Source: Durusdinium trenchii (taxonomy: Eukaryota > Sar > Dinophyceae > Suessiales > Symbiodiniaceae). Taken from it: DNA of 64,000 nucleotides. Numbering within the stretch: the stretch's first letter is position 1; every line of letters begins with the position of its first letter. Below the pieces are notes generated by a model. It ran no database searches. It worked only from the letters and a program-made list of their open reading frames with translations, and was not told the DNA's origin. The stretch covers positions 281,699 through 345,698 of the forward strand of contig CAXAMN010023350.1 of assembly GCA_963970005.1 (NCBI GenBank). The letters are read 5' to 3'. Positions 40,130 through 49,600 of the stretch are shown one piece after another. The position numbers were made by a program, and so were the translations under genes.

Positions 40130-41010
40130 CAGGGGTCATTTTGTAAGAAATCAATTTCAAGCACCCGGGCATCTTGTAAGAATGAACCCAGGACTCATTT
40201 TGTAGTTGCATCTTCCAAAAGTCAGAAGCCATTTTGTAAGGAAATCAAGTCAGAGTTAACATTGAAGGGGTTACAGCCCCTCATTCTGTAGTTGCATCGC
40301 CAATATCTAAAAGGCATTTTGTAGGAAGGTTATGATGTGAACAATGGGTTCTCAAATTTGTGTCCAGGTTGCACCTGCTCTTTTTGTAAGAGGCTTGCAA
40401 CTGTTTCCCAGAGTCATTTTGTAAGGAACTAGAGCCCCGTGACCTTCAAACAGACTTGAGATGTGATTGTACTACAGTCTACCCAAAAATATCTGTCGCT
40501 CTTTGGCTTCAACGGTGCCTCGAAACAGAAAGCCACTCTTGAGAAGACTGAGAGGATTGAGAAGTGGCCCGATGTAGTTTTCTTCTGCAAGAGAGCAACA
40601 TGCTTTCACGTGGATGCTGAATGTCAACCAGCGTCCAAAGCATATCCTATATGCACACGCTGCTCCAAAAAGCAACGTTGATCCCTACATATAGGAGGGT
40701 TTGAACTGAACAGAACGACTGGCAGAGCTGTGAAAAAGTACCAGCAGCATGTTTTGCTATGTCCTTACAAAATGAGTCTTTTGTTTTTGACATCTTGAGG
40801 CCAGAGATCCGCTTTGAACAGTGAATTTCATATAAAACATCGGGGCTTGACCCCTGCAGAATGTCTAACCTTGAGATGGGCAGCTTCCCGGGGATTGGTG
40901 CTTAGACCGGTGAGTTTGTACAGCCTACTTTTTGACACCCCTACTCATTTTGTAGGGGGGGGTACACCCCGCAGGTTTATACCTACAAAATGGGGCCTTG
41001 ACCCCTTAGG
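40130..41010. repeat. Irregular CATTTTGTA[AG]G repeat tract
   Basis: CATTTTGTAAG or CATTTTGTAGG and close variants recur at about 40138, 40197, 40229, 40314, 40413 and 40949 in direct orientation (weaker ones at 40170, 40283, 40380), and as CCTACAAAATGG/CCTTACAAAATGAG at about 40979 and 40764 in inverse. The tract has no open frame and breaks element 1 between the SGNH-like and the next coding segment, so it is probably an insertion. Confidence 0.65.
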
Positions 41011-41074
41011 GGTAATTGTAAAGGGGATATTTTGCCAACGTGGCCCTCTTTGCCTATCACTATACTGGGTCCTG

Positions 41075-42246
41075 TCAGGGGTTGACGTCCTCAGGAAAGA
41101 TGCAAACTTGATTGCGAAGCCCAGGGGTGAGAAGACACATCGTCAGCGCATGCTTGACCATGTCTGGAAGAAGAGGATCGATTCTGGATACCTCTTCCTC
41201 GGTGATTGGCACGACTGCGGAATTCCCGGTGAAAAGCGACAGACTGCCATTGACCAGAAGAACGGGTGGAAGCTCACCGTTAGTGAGACAGAAGAGGTTG
41301 CCTTCATGGACGCATGGGGTGGCCCGATCTACGCCACCGAAGAGGAGATCGCTGCGGCAAAGCTTTTGCCGTTCAATCAGCGCCTCTACAATATGCCACG
41401 AAAGACCGTTGGCCCGGACTCCTATGACGAAGGTCAGGATGTTCAGATCGTGTCTGATTATTCGTCCGCCGCTGATCAGCCGTGACACCGAGGTGGATCC
41501 AGTTCCCATCACGGAAGAAGAAGAACTCATCGTCTCCAACGATCCCATTGAAGATGAGAAGTATGCCAACGAGCTTCTCAAGGATCATCTCAAATCCGCC
41601 ATTAAAGAAGGCTATGAGGACAAGGACAAGCCAGATGAAGACTCCGACGGGGAGATTCTGTTCAAGGAGCCGATCCTCACATCTATGCATGCTGAGTCTT
41701 GTCAGGTCGCGGGTGTGACCTATCAGCTGAGGAAGAATGACGATGAGAATGGCCTCATTCGAATCTTCATGGCCGAAGAAGACATTCCTCAGCTTACGGG
41801 CGAGGCCCTCAGAAAGCTTCTGGAGGTCACCACCTTGGGAAATGAGCCTGACTTGGCGAACAAGGTTCCGCAGCAGAAGATCCCAAAGGCGAAGGCACAA
41901 CCAGTCGCCAGCTCCCAAGCTGCCAGACGAGGCGATTGAGAAGACACCAACAGCGGGAGTGCCCAAGCCAAGAGCACGCCCGGTGGGAGCTGAGGCCGAT
42001 GTTGAAATGAAGTCAACTGAAGCTACTCAGCCTAAGGTGCCAAAACGCCCGGCGGGAGCTGTGGCCTCGGATACAACGCCTACGGCAAAGCCTGCTGTCA
42101 AAGCAAAGGCCATGCCCCGTGCGCCTCCGATGCCATCGGTGCCCTCTCCGCTCGGAGCAAATGAACTTGTGGCACTACAGTCGAGATCCGTGCCAGGTGC
42201 CTCCAACTTGCCCCACTTGAACTCGAAGCAAGTCTGGCTGTCATGA
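41075..42246 (+). pseudogene. Element 1 cargo region before the KptA-like domain
   Basis: Coding-like sequence in changing frames: to 41485, PRGEKTHRQRMLDHVWKKRI, SGYLFLGDWHDCGIPGEKRQ and TVSETEEVAFMDAWGGPIYA; from about 41485 to 41939, VPITEEEELIVSNDPIEDEK and MAEEDIPQLTGEALRKLLEV; from about 41915 to 42246 an Ala/Pro/Lys-rich linker (KRPAGAVASDTTPTAKPAVK). No domain was recognised; it appears to be a soluble acidic region plus disordered linker leading to the KptA-like domain. Confidence 0.45.
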
Positions 42247-42312
42247 AGGGTTTCCGGCCTTCTCAGAGGTTGGGAACACAGTAGACAGTCATGGCAGAAG
42301 GTGCAACCACCC

Positions 42313-43157
42313 AGGTTTGAAAAGGGTCTATGGATGGATTATGGCAAGGTGTACAATTTCCTCAAGCGCAAGTACGACATCAACTTGACGAATGATGAAT
42401 TGCTCCGTGTCATTACGTCCAACCATCGATTCACGCTGGAAGTGCGCCAAAGGGGACTTTGGTCGGTGGAAAGTACGAATATACACCGCTCAGGATCAAG
42501 GCCATTCAGAACCACAATGAGTGGTCGAGCACCAATGTACAGGATGCCCTTCCTGAACATGAGCGCTTCATCAGCCTTGACAACGAGTACGGTGCTACTG
42601 ACTTTCAGGCCGGCGTGGCCCCAACCATCGTCTACCACTACACCCATAGAGCAGCTTTTCTCGACGTTATCAACATGGGCTTGATCTACGGTGGAAACAG
42701 AACCGGTGCTCGCTTCACCTTCCTCACGAAGGAGGACCCATGGACCATCTCAGGAACTGACTACGCTGCGATGGCGGCCACGCGCCCTGTGTGCGTGGCG
42801 CTGGATCTGCAGATGATGATCCTGAACGGACATCGGCTCATCGAGACCACCGCTGGGACCATCCTATGCCCCGACTGGATTCCGAACAAGTATGTGATCT
42901 ACGTGTACGACATGGATGCCAAGTGCTATTCGTTTGCCAATCATGTGTATGCCATTTGCGGGGAATTCACACAGGGAAAACCAAGGCATTCTACTCTGCA
43001 CGCACCGGGGGACCGGCTGCTGATGACGATGATATGGTGGAAAGTCCATTCGAAAAGTACACCGCTCGTGTTCTTGGTGACTATGAGAAGTGGTGCGGCA
43101 AAGTGGACACTTTTTCACCATTTGTCTACGGCGAGTTTTCCCGGCTCAATGATGTGA
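42313..43157 (+). pseudogene. Tpt1/KptA-like domain of element 1, frameshifted
   Basis: The N-lobe is KGLWMDYGKVYNFLKRKYDI then LTNDELLRVITSNHRFTLEV, which follows the family pattern G-[YW]-x-x-[VI]-x-x-[LF]-L, lt-x-x-x-[IL]-x-x-[IV], and K-x-RF. After a shift near 42460 the C-lobe follows in 42459-43157: PTIVYHYTHRAAFLDVINMG, matching the H-[GY]-T-x-x-x-x-x-x-I-x-x-x-GL block, then RPVCVALDLQMMILNGHRLI, and NKYVIYVYDMDAKC. Tpt1/KptA enzymes remove an internal RNA 2'-phosphate by ADP-ribosylation using NAD. The Arg-His pair of the first motif (LRH) is not visible in this copy. Confidence 0.55.
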
Positions 43158-43256
43158 AAGACCAAATGATCTCAGGGAAGAACAACCCCCGAGCTGAAGG
43201 CCTATGAGATCACATACGTTGCTCGCAAGCCAAACTTCAACGCCTACAAGAACAAA

Positions 43257-43646
43257 GTGTCGCCTGAAACGATGATGCCCAATTATAATCGTCCTCGATT
43301 TGATTGGCGCAAGGTGCATCCAGACACAGAGGGTTTTGGCAACACCCGTTGGATTGTAGTTGAAGGAATCCAGATGCATGAAGAGCAGTGTCCAACCTGC
43401 ACACAGATGTATACTCATGGCACAATGGCCTGTACCAACTGCGGCACGTTCCTCAACAATGCGTCCGACCTATGCAAAGCGGCCCAGCTCATCCGGATTG
43501 AAGAAATGGCGTCAGACCTGGGGGTCGAAGTCACCATGGATATGGTTCCGGAGGACAGGCTGCAAGGTTCCGGACTGAGGAAAACGCCGGCGGGACGCCT
43601 GGCCATGAAAAGCCTAGAGCATCAAGGTCTGGCGTCAATATCCTGA
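43257..43646 (+). CDS. Zinc-ribbon segment after the KptA-like domain, element 1
   Basis: A 129-codon frame contains HEEQCPTCTQMYTHGTMACT followed by NCGTFLNNA, giving a C-x2-C-x12-C-x2-C zinc ribbon. Element 2 has an equivalent ribbon (NILCPSCMHLTSSSLSVCLS then C) at the same place relative to its KptA-like domain. The rest is helical and unassigned. Zinc ribbons of this kind usually bind nucleic acid or stabilise multidomain enzymes. Confidence 0.55.
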   Translation: MSPETMMPNYNRPRFDWRKVHPDTEGFGNTRWIVVEGIQMHEEQCPTCTQMYTHGTMACTNCGTFLNNASDLCKAAQLIRIEEMASDLGVEVTMDMVPEDRLQGSGLRKTPAGRLAMKSLEHQGLASIS

Positions 43647-43684
43647 AAGCAAACGACAAAAGCCACGTTCAAAAGGCGGAGAAG

Positions 43685-44383
43685 ATGTGCCTGATGGTCT
43701 CGCAAAGGCAGCTGGTTGACGCGTTCTACGCATTCAACTGTGCAGCTCAGGACTTATCGCCCATCTGTATTCAGTTCCTGGAGCGCCTCTCCCATGCGGT
43801 CATTCCTGACCCTCCTCGGACACGTGAAATGATTGAACAGGGACTTGGCCACAGGTACTCAGGCAAGATCATCTTCATGAATGAGATTGCCAAGGGCGAC
43901 GACGCCGACATCAGTGAAGACTTCTTCGTCTACTGGCAGAACCGTCTCCATCGGCCAGAAACCTTTGCTGCTGACTACTGCCAGGGGCCGAAGCGACCAG
44001 CCATCCTTGGTTTTGGTGGCGAATGGCGCAGCGATAAGGATGATCCTGATGATGTGCTTGATGAGCTTCTCGCATTCGTGGCAGAAGATGCTCAATTCAT
44101 TCCTGGCCTGAATATCAACCTGGTGAAGGAAACCAGGGCGCTCGTGATTCCGAAAGCCAAGGCCGCACCAGGAGCTGGGCAAACTTTGGCTAGAGCGGCT
44201 CAGTCTCAGGCTGAGAGCGCAGAGCATCGATGGCGGGGAGCTTCATGGCATGATCCTGCCCAGGATTGGCAGAATCAATCATCCTCCTCGTGGTGGTCCT
44301 CCTCCCGAGACTGGTGGCGAGATGACCGTGGTCGTGGCAGCGATTGGCGAGGTCATGACTGGTGGAATCAGCGCAGGTGGTAG
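43685..44383 (+). CDS. Last ORF of element 1, Trp/Arg/Ser-rich tail
   Basis: A 232-codon frame from an ATG ends in TAG. The first two thirds are a folded-looking domain (MCLMVSQRQLVDAFYAFNCA, RYSGKIIFMNEIAKGDDADI, ILGFGGEWRSDKDDPDDVLD). The tail from about residue 175 is rich in Trp, Arg, Ser and Asp (QNQSSSSWWSSSRDWWRDDR), a composition seen in RNA-binding low-complexity regions. No family recognised. Confidence 0.5.
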   Translation: MCLMVSQRQLVDAFYAFNCAAQDLSPICIQFLERLSHAVIPDPPRTREMIEQGLGHRYSGKIIFMNEIAKGDDADISEDFFVYWQNRLHRPETFAADYCQGPKRPAILGFGGEWRSDKDDPDDVLDELLAFVAEDAQFIPGLNINLVKETRALVIPKAKAAPGAGQTLARAAQSQAESAEHRWRGASWHDPAQDWQNQSSSSWWSSSRDWWRDDRGRGSDWRGHDWWNQRRW

Positions 44384-44923
44384 GCGCATCGCACGGCGGG
44401 AGCCGTTGCCTGTGGAGATGAGTAGAGTAAGATTGAATCCATAGGTGACAATGCTTCCATCGGGCATTGTGCATCCCTCGCACCGCGGAAGCGGTTGCCT
44501 GGATGACCGTTTCGGCTGTGCGCCGGGAAACCGGTTGCCTGACACCAACAGTTAATTCATTTGAGTTTAAGTCGATGTACTTTACTCCAAATCCTTGCAT
44601 TCAAAAAGCTCGCATACTTTTGTCGTGCATTGCCGCCACGCGGGAGCGTGTGCCTTGATGGCTTGCTTCCTGCTTTCTAAAAGGTTGGCATTGCACTTCC
44701 AGTTCCATTGCGCCGAAAAGAGTCCATTATTGCACCTTACATTGAGTTGATTGCATGCGTCAGTTCTAGACGACAAATGCCCTTGAGGTCAACCATCCTC
44801 TCCATCTCGAGGTGCGTTCCGGTTCGCTGCATCGCATGTACCGGGGGACCGGATACCGTCGTAGGTCTCATAATTCATGCACTGTACATATCCTCACTCC
44901 TCCCATTTTCGTTCAGCGGGGGG
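44384..44923 (+). promoter_or_regulatory. 3' noncoding region and polypurine tract of element 1
   Basis: No protein-like frame. The stretch ends with AGCGGGGGG (about 44915-44923) directly before the TG of the 3' LTR, the expected place and composition of a polypurine tract for plus-strand priming. Confidence 0.6.
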
Positions 44924-45031
44924 TGTTGTTTCACAGCGGTGTACTATATACATGTCTAATTACCACTGACTTTGGCTCAAGGAAAACAGGTGCGGTTGGT
45001 GGTTAGGGTCGGCCGTTTACCTGTAACTACA
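44924..45031 (+). repeat. 3' LTR of element 1 (108 bp)
   Basis: Matches 31600-31707 in length, with TG and CA ends and two base differences. Contains the spliced-leader-like TTTGGCTCAAG at 44971-44981. Followed by GTCAA, the likely target duplication of GTCGA. Confidence 0.95.
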
Positions 45032-45368
45032 GTCAACGCTGACTTGCGTGATTATCGCTACGCACATTTACTTGCAGTGTCTTGGGCGATGCATAAATAG
45101 TATGCGTGTATGTTTTTAGAGGAGGCATTGGAATTTGACTGGTTGTATTGATGGTGTTTTGGGATGCGAAGCACAAACAATGTCGCAAATGCTGGGAACA
45201 CTGAGCCACGGTAACGATATGAGCCCTCCAATGTTTTCACAGAGTCTTGTGGTGGTGCTTCCTTGCAGAAACCCAGGCTTTCCTGCGTCCCAGCTACTCG
45301 CCTACTGGTAGCTTCTTAGCTACTAGAAGTTAGCTTAGACGGGTGGGATGAATCCCGTATCCTTCACC

Positions 45369-45605
45369 GCATTTGTACGCGTACAGTGCTCAAACCAAGA
45401 AACCAAGAGCCAAGATTGCACAGACCTATGAACATGAATCTTGGTTTGGGGTGTGTCCTTTGAGACCCAGGTCATCCAACTTGTGTAATGTACACTGGCT
45501 GCATCAAACCAAGATTCCTGACAAGAGTTGTGTGCAATCTTGGTTCTTGGGTTATTGGTTTCAGCAAAGTACGCGTACAAACGCATTTGTACGCGTACTT
45601 TGCTG
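45369..45605. repeat. MITE-like imperfect inverted repeat with TACGCGTA ends
   Basis: The left arm runs from GCATTTGTACGCGTACAGTG through AACCAAGAAACCAAGAGCCA to AATCTTGGTTT. The right arm is its imperfect reverse complement and ends CAAAGTACGCGTACAAACGC with a further TTTGTACGCGTAC copy. Arms are about 80 bp each around a short core, so the unit can form a long hairpin. Open frames on both strands across it are a by-product of the symmetry. Confidence 0.75.
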
Positions 45606-45639
45606 AAGCCAAGTCAGCATCTCAAGAGTCATCATGCAA

Positions 45640-46095
45640 CAAGACATGGCGCGACATGACTGATGTAGCAATATTGGATGAATGTAGGACTATAGTCCCA
45701 TCAGGTTATGTTGGTAAGAACATTGATACAGTTACAACAAAACTGATGGAGATTGACAGGACTGAGCCCTTCACATGGGCATTTACACAGATTAAACGCA
45801 TACCGTTTTTTTAATGAGTTTGATAGTTGGAAACATTACAGTGATGACATTGACATTAACAAATTATCTATATTTTTAAACCATTGTATATGGTGGAAGT
45901 GAAGGCATCAAATGTTCTTTTTTTTCATAAGAGGTATAACTTCATTTTTGAGAAACTATTGGAAGCAAACAATGAAATATATACAGAAGGTCAATTATGA
46001 CCAGATTGTTAATGAACTATGGGAAACCGACCTTGCTAAAAATGACAAAAGAAAGAAGAAAACATCACCTTTGGAACGCTAGAAAAATCACACAA
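45640..46095 (+). other. AT-rich island with coding-like remnant
   Basis: Base composition is visibly richer in A and T than the surrounding DNA. The frame ending at TAA 45814 has protein-like content (ILDECRTIVPSGYVGKNIDT, KLMEIDRTEPFTWAFTQIKR). Beyond it, fragments in other frames (FDSWKHYSDDIDINKLSIFL; QKVNYDQIVNELWETDLAKN) also look like decayed coding sequence. The source is unknown. Confidence 0.35.
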
Positions 46096-46129
46096 CACCG
46101 CACAGAAGAGTTACTGGTTTAAACACTTT

Positions 46130-46235
46130 AAGGGAGGCATGCCGAGGGAGTTTGGAGGAAGGATTTATGCCATACAACAGGAGGCATGCCGTTACCAGAG
46201 GGAGTTTGGAGGAAGGATTTATGCCATACAACAAG
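46130..46235. repeat. Tandem duplication of about 50 bp
   Basis: Two adjacent copies of a unit beginning GGAGGCATGCCG and ending TTTATGCCATACAACA. The second copy carries an extra TTACCA. Confidence 0.85.
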
Positions 46236-46440
46236 AAATAAAAGAGGAATAACAAAAATAAGAAACACACATGGGCAATACTTATTACACCTCAAACACC
46301 ACCAATCGAAATAAACTAGTCAATGGGTTTCGATATAGATATATAGAAGAGTTGCTACTTCAATATCATAACTTTTCAATGTATTACCAATGTATGAAGC
46401 ATGTAATAAACTGGTAGAACATGATTTTTGCGAATGGAAG

Positions 46441-46601
46441 TGCAGCGACACGTACAGTGCAACTTGTACATATATATGTACCATATGTACTTTGGCTCAA
46501 GGATCAAGCGACTAGAAAAGGTGCGGTTTCCGTTCCGACGCTACGCCGCTTATGGATCGTCAGTGATAGCTTCAAACTTCGCTGATTAAGATCCACTCGC
46601 A
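46441..46601 (+). repeat. 5' LTR region of element 2 (left end uncertain)
   Basis: The right end (CTCGCA) is fixed by the adjacent primer-binding block. It shares ACTTTGGCTCAAGGA and AGGTGCGGTT with the LTR of element 1 in the same order. The left end is inferred from a TG at 46441, about as far upstream of the shared block as in element 1; another TG lies at 46465. The 3' LTR is not in the window. Confidence 0.5.
46491..46501 (+). promoter_or_regulatory. Spliced-leader-like motif in element 2 LTR
   Basis: TTTGGCTCAAG as in element 1, with a shared 15-base context ACTTTGGCTCAAGGA. A TATATATG sequence lies about 20 bp upstream, the same arrangement as in element 1. Confidence 0.6.
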
Positions 46602-46615
46602 GGTTATCAGCCGTA
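46602..46615 (+). promoter_or_regulatory. Primer-binding site of element 2
   Basis: GGTTATCAGCCGTA, identical to element 1. In element 2 the following CGCGCTC extends the likeness to a tRNA: the reverse complement reads GAGCGCG-TACGG-CTGATAA-CC, i.e. end of D-stem, anticodon 5' stem, loop, and start of 3' stem. By eye it is closest to the anticodon arm of tRNA-Asn, with the loop reading GAT instead of GTT. Confidence 0.55.
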
Positions 46616-46682
46616 CGCGCTCTTTATAGCCGTACGAGCTACACGAGACCAAGAACAAGACTAGTCATTACAGAAACCTGCA

Positions 46683-49600
46683 ATGTCAAGCTCAGGAGGA
46701 AATGGAAGCGAACCCTATTCATTCGCTGCTCCTGGTGGTCCCAACACCATTTCGTCACCAGACTCTACAATGGGTACTGATTCATCAGCAAATGCTGACG
46801 TTATCACTATGCCTACTGGATCACAAATCTCGGAAAGATCCGTGCCACCGGCTCGGAATCTGACCGATCTTGCACCCGTAGGACCAAGAAGATCGATGAG
46901 AGCTACAACAAGATCTACATCGCCTATAACGTCTACCGCGAGATCCCCAAGAAGGAGTATAGAGAAGAGACGTGACGATGATAGAGGCACAAAAGAGCAA
47001 AGAAGAGAGATTCAGCTGGGTGAAGAATTGAGATCGGCGAGAAACGCATACAATTTTCTTCATGAAGAATATGAATGCATCCAAGCCGGATACTCACGAC
47101 TACACCACGAGGCTGAAGTGGAGTTCAGGCAAATGTCTGACTACAACAGGAAGATGCAGGAACATCTACAAGAGATGACACAGGAAGATGAAGGAGCGAC
47201 AATAAGAATTGAAGAGCTCGAACACAAGCTACGCTTGGCGGAATCGACAGCTGAACATATCTACATGAGATATCAAGAGCTTGCACAAGAAACTCATCAA
47301 GAACATTCAGAGCTTGAATCTGTGAAAGCAACGAAGGACAGAATGTCCCAAGAGCTTCAAGCAGCAATTGGACACATCCAAGAACAGAATGAATCTTCAT
47401 TGGCGATCAATAGAAGATCAAAAGCCATTCAGGATGAGAACACAGCCTTCGTCGGAATAGCTGACCAGATACAAGCTAGAATGATTGCGCTACAGGATGA
47501 GAATGTCAACATGCACGAGGTGATCCAACACCAGAGAGAAGAACAATGGAACAGTGAGGTCAGGGAAAGACGTCTTCAACACAGTGTTCACTCATCTCAA
47601 GATCAGAGCAATCAGGAAGCTATGGTTATTGATCATCTACGAGGTCAACTAGCTATGGCACGTGGAGCTGAACTCAACGCGAGAGCGGAGATAGAAGAGA
47701 TGGAAGTGGGCATGAGGATGGAGATATTTGTATGCCAGACTGAAGTCTCTGCTAAAGAAATGGCAGAAATGAAGGCGAGCCACCATGAATACGAAGCAAA
47801 CGTCGCAAAGGAGGTTATCGCAAAAGGAGAAATATTCAACAACGAAGTCCTAGAAGGTTCCATCCGTGAACGACAACAGTTGAAAGACGCCAACCTCGCT
47901 CTATCCGAAGCCAACGCACAGCTGAAAAGAGAGAATATGATGAGAGCTCCTATGTTCGGCGATGATGGTGCTGAAATTCAACAGAAGATCAGAGAACTGG
48001 AGAATGCACTATTGGAAAGCCAGAAGGAGACAAAGAATGTCATTATGGAAAATGCGAAATTAAAAGCAGAAGCACGAATGGCACCCATAGTCTCTCGATA
48101 CAGCAAGCGTCCTAGTTCCAGAGACCGCGGGTTACCAACCCACGCGTCCGAGGAAGATGAGATTCGGAACGCAAAAGAGGAGGCGAAGCACTACAAGGAC
48201 GGGTACAATAAAATGACAGAGAGCCGAGATGAGATGTATGACGTGTATGCCGAAACCCACAATGAGTACGCCGAGGAAAGGGAGAAATCAATTGAGCTAT
48301 CCGAGGCGAACAAATCATTGAGGGACAAGATTTCAGAAGCAGAAGCATCCTCTTCATCTCATCTTGCACCGGCAACCTCTACAATCATGAAAGTATCGAG
48401 GAAGGAAGAATCAAAGATAAACGTTCCGTCATGGCCCAGGATCAATGATCTTGGACTATGGAGGGCAAATCTCATTCAATCGATCATCATTGCGGCCAAT
48501 GATTCAGATCAAGAGCCCTGGATCGACTGGATCAAAGAAGCCATGGACGATCCTGATCCGGACAAGTTTGTCGACTCAGGAGACCAAAGATTCCATTCAA
48601 TCGATGCCAAACTCGGCCTAGCTCTTACCAAGGTCGTCATGGATGCGAAAGATGATGGTTCAGGTGTAGCTATGAAGTTGAGGACGAGGATCAATGCAAA
48701 AGGGAGAACATCAAGCCTCATAAAGGGAAGAGAGGTCCTAGCCCTGATCCTTATGAATTTCAAGACAACATCAAATGTGGAAGTCTTATATACTTCAACG
48801 CACCTCTACCAACTAGAATATCAAGGAGACAAGAACTTATCGTTGTTCTTCCACACTTGGGATGAGATTCTGGCAGGAATGAAGCCCGTTGACGTCCCGA
48901 GCGACGAAACTCTTCGGGATCTCCTATGGAGAAAGATCAGGAACTCAAACCTCATGGCATACGACATCAGCGCCTACAACAGCATGAACGACGATGATGC
49001 CAAGAAGACATACAAACATCTACGTGATATGATCAGAAGGCACATCGAACGGCAAACTGAAGACAGGATGATCCTGGAAAAGGAGAAGGCAGTGAAGAAT
49101 GTGGCCAATATCTTTCAGAATCTCAAACCAGGCGGACCTGCTCCAAAACTGAAAGCTGCACCAGCTGATCCGAAGAAGAAACCAAAAGGGCAACAAGAAC
49201 AGGTTGTCTCAGAAGACGCTGCTGCAGTGAAGCCGAAACCCAATCCCAAGAAGCATCCTGAAGACAAGAACAAAAAGGGAAAGGGGAAAGGTAAAGGTGA
49301 TGGAAAGGATCGCAGCCGAAGTCCGAGTACAGACAAGAAGAAGATACCACGCAAATACTTCGTGAAAGGTAACTGCACTATGGGGAAAGATTGCCCATTC
49401 AGTCACAAGAAACCCAGATCACCATCCAGAGGATCTTCTGTCGGAAAGAATGACAAGCCAGTATGTTGGATGTGGATTCGAGGAACTTGTGACAAAGGGA
49501 AGGATTGCAAGTTCTACCATGACCCAAAAGCCTCTCCTAAGAAAGGGATATCTGCACCAGCTGACTCAGGAGACGATAGGCCAAAGCCCAAGGCAAAACC

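Larger units (their letters stand above)
31600..45031 (+). mobile_element. Ty1/copia-like LTR retroelement, element 1 (decayed)
   Basis: Two 108-bp direct repeats bound 13.4 kb of sequence. They begin TG, end CA, and differ at only two positions. The flanks GTCGA (31595-31599) and GTCAA (45032-45036) look like a 5-bp target duplication with one change. Inside, in order, are gag with CCCH fingers, protease (DTG), integrase remnants, RT remnants, RNase H, then extra modules: a methyltransferase-like domain, SGNH-like segment, KptA-like domain and zinc ribbon. Integrase before RT identifies the copia lineage. Most genes are frameshifted and the RT core is missing, so the copy is defective despite near-identical LTRs. 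Confidence 0.9.

Noticed and set aside
45335..45606. Open frames on both strands between the two copia elements
   Set aside because: They arise from the inverted-repeat symmetry of the MITE-like hairpin; the two peptides are near mirror versions of each other.
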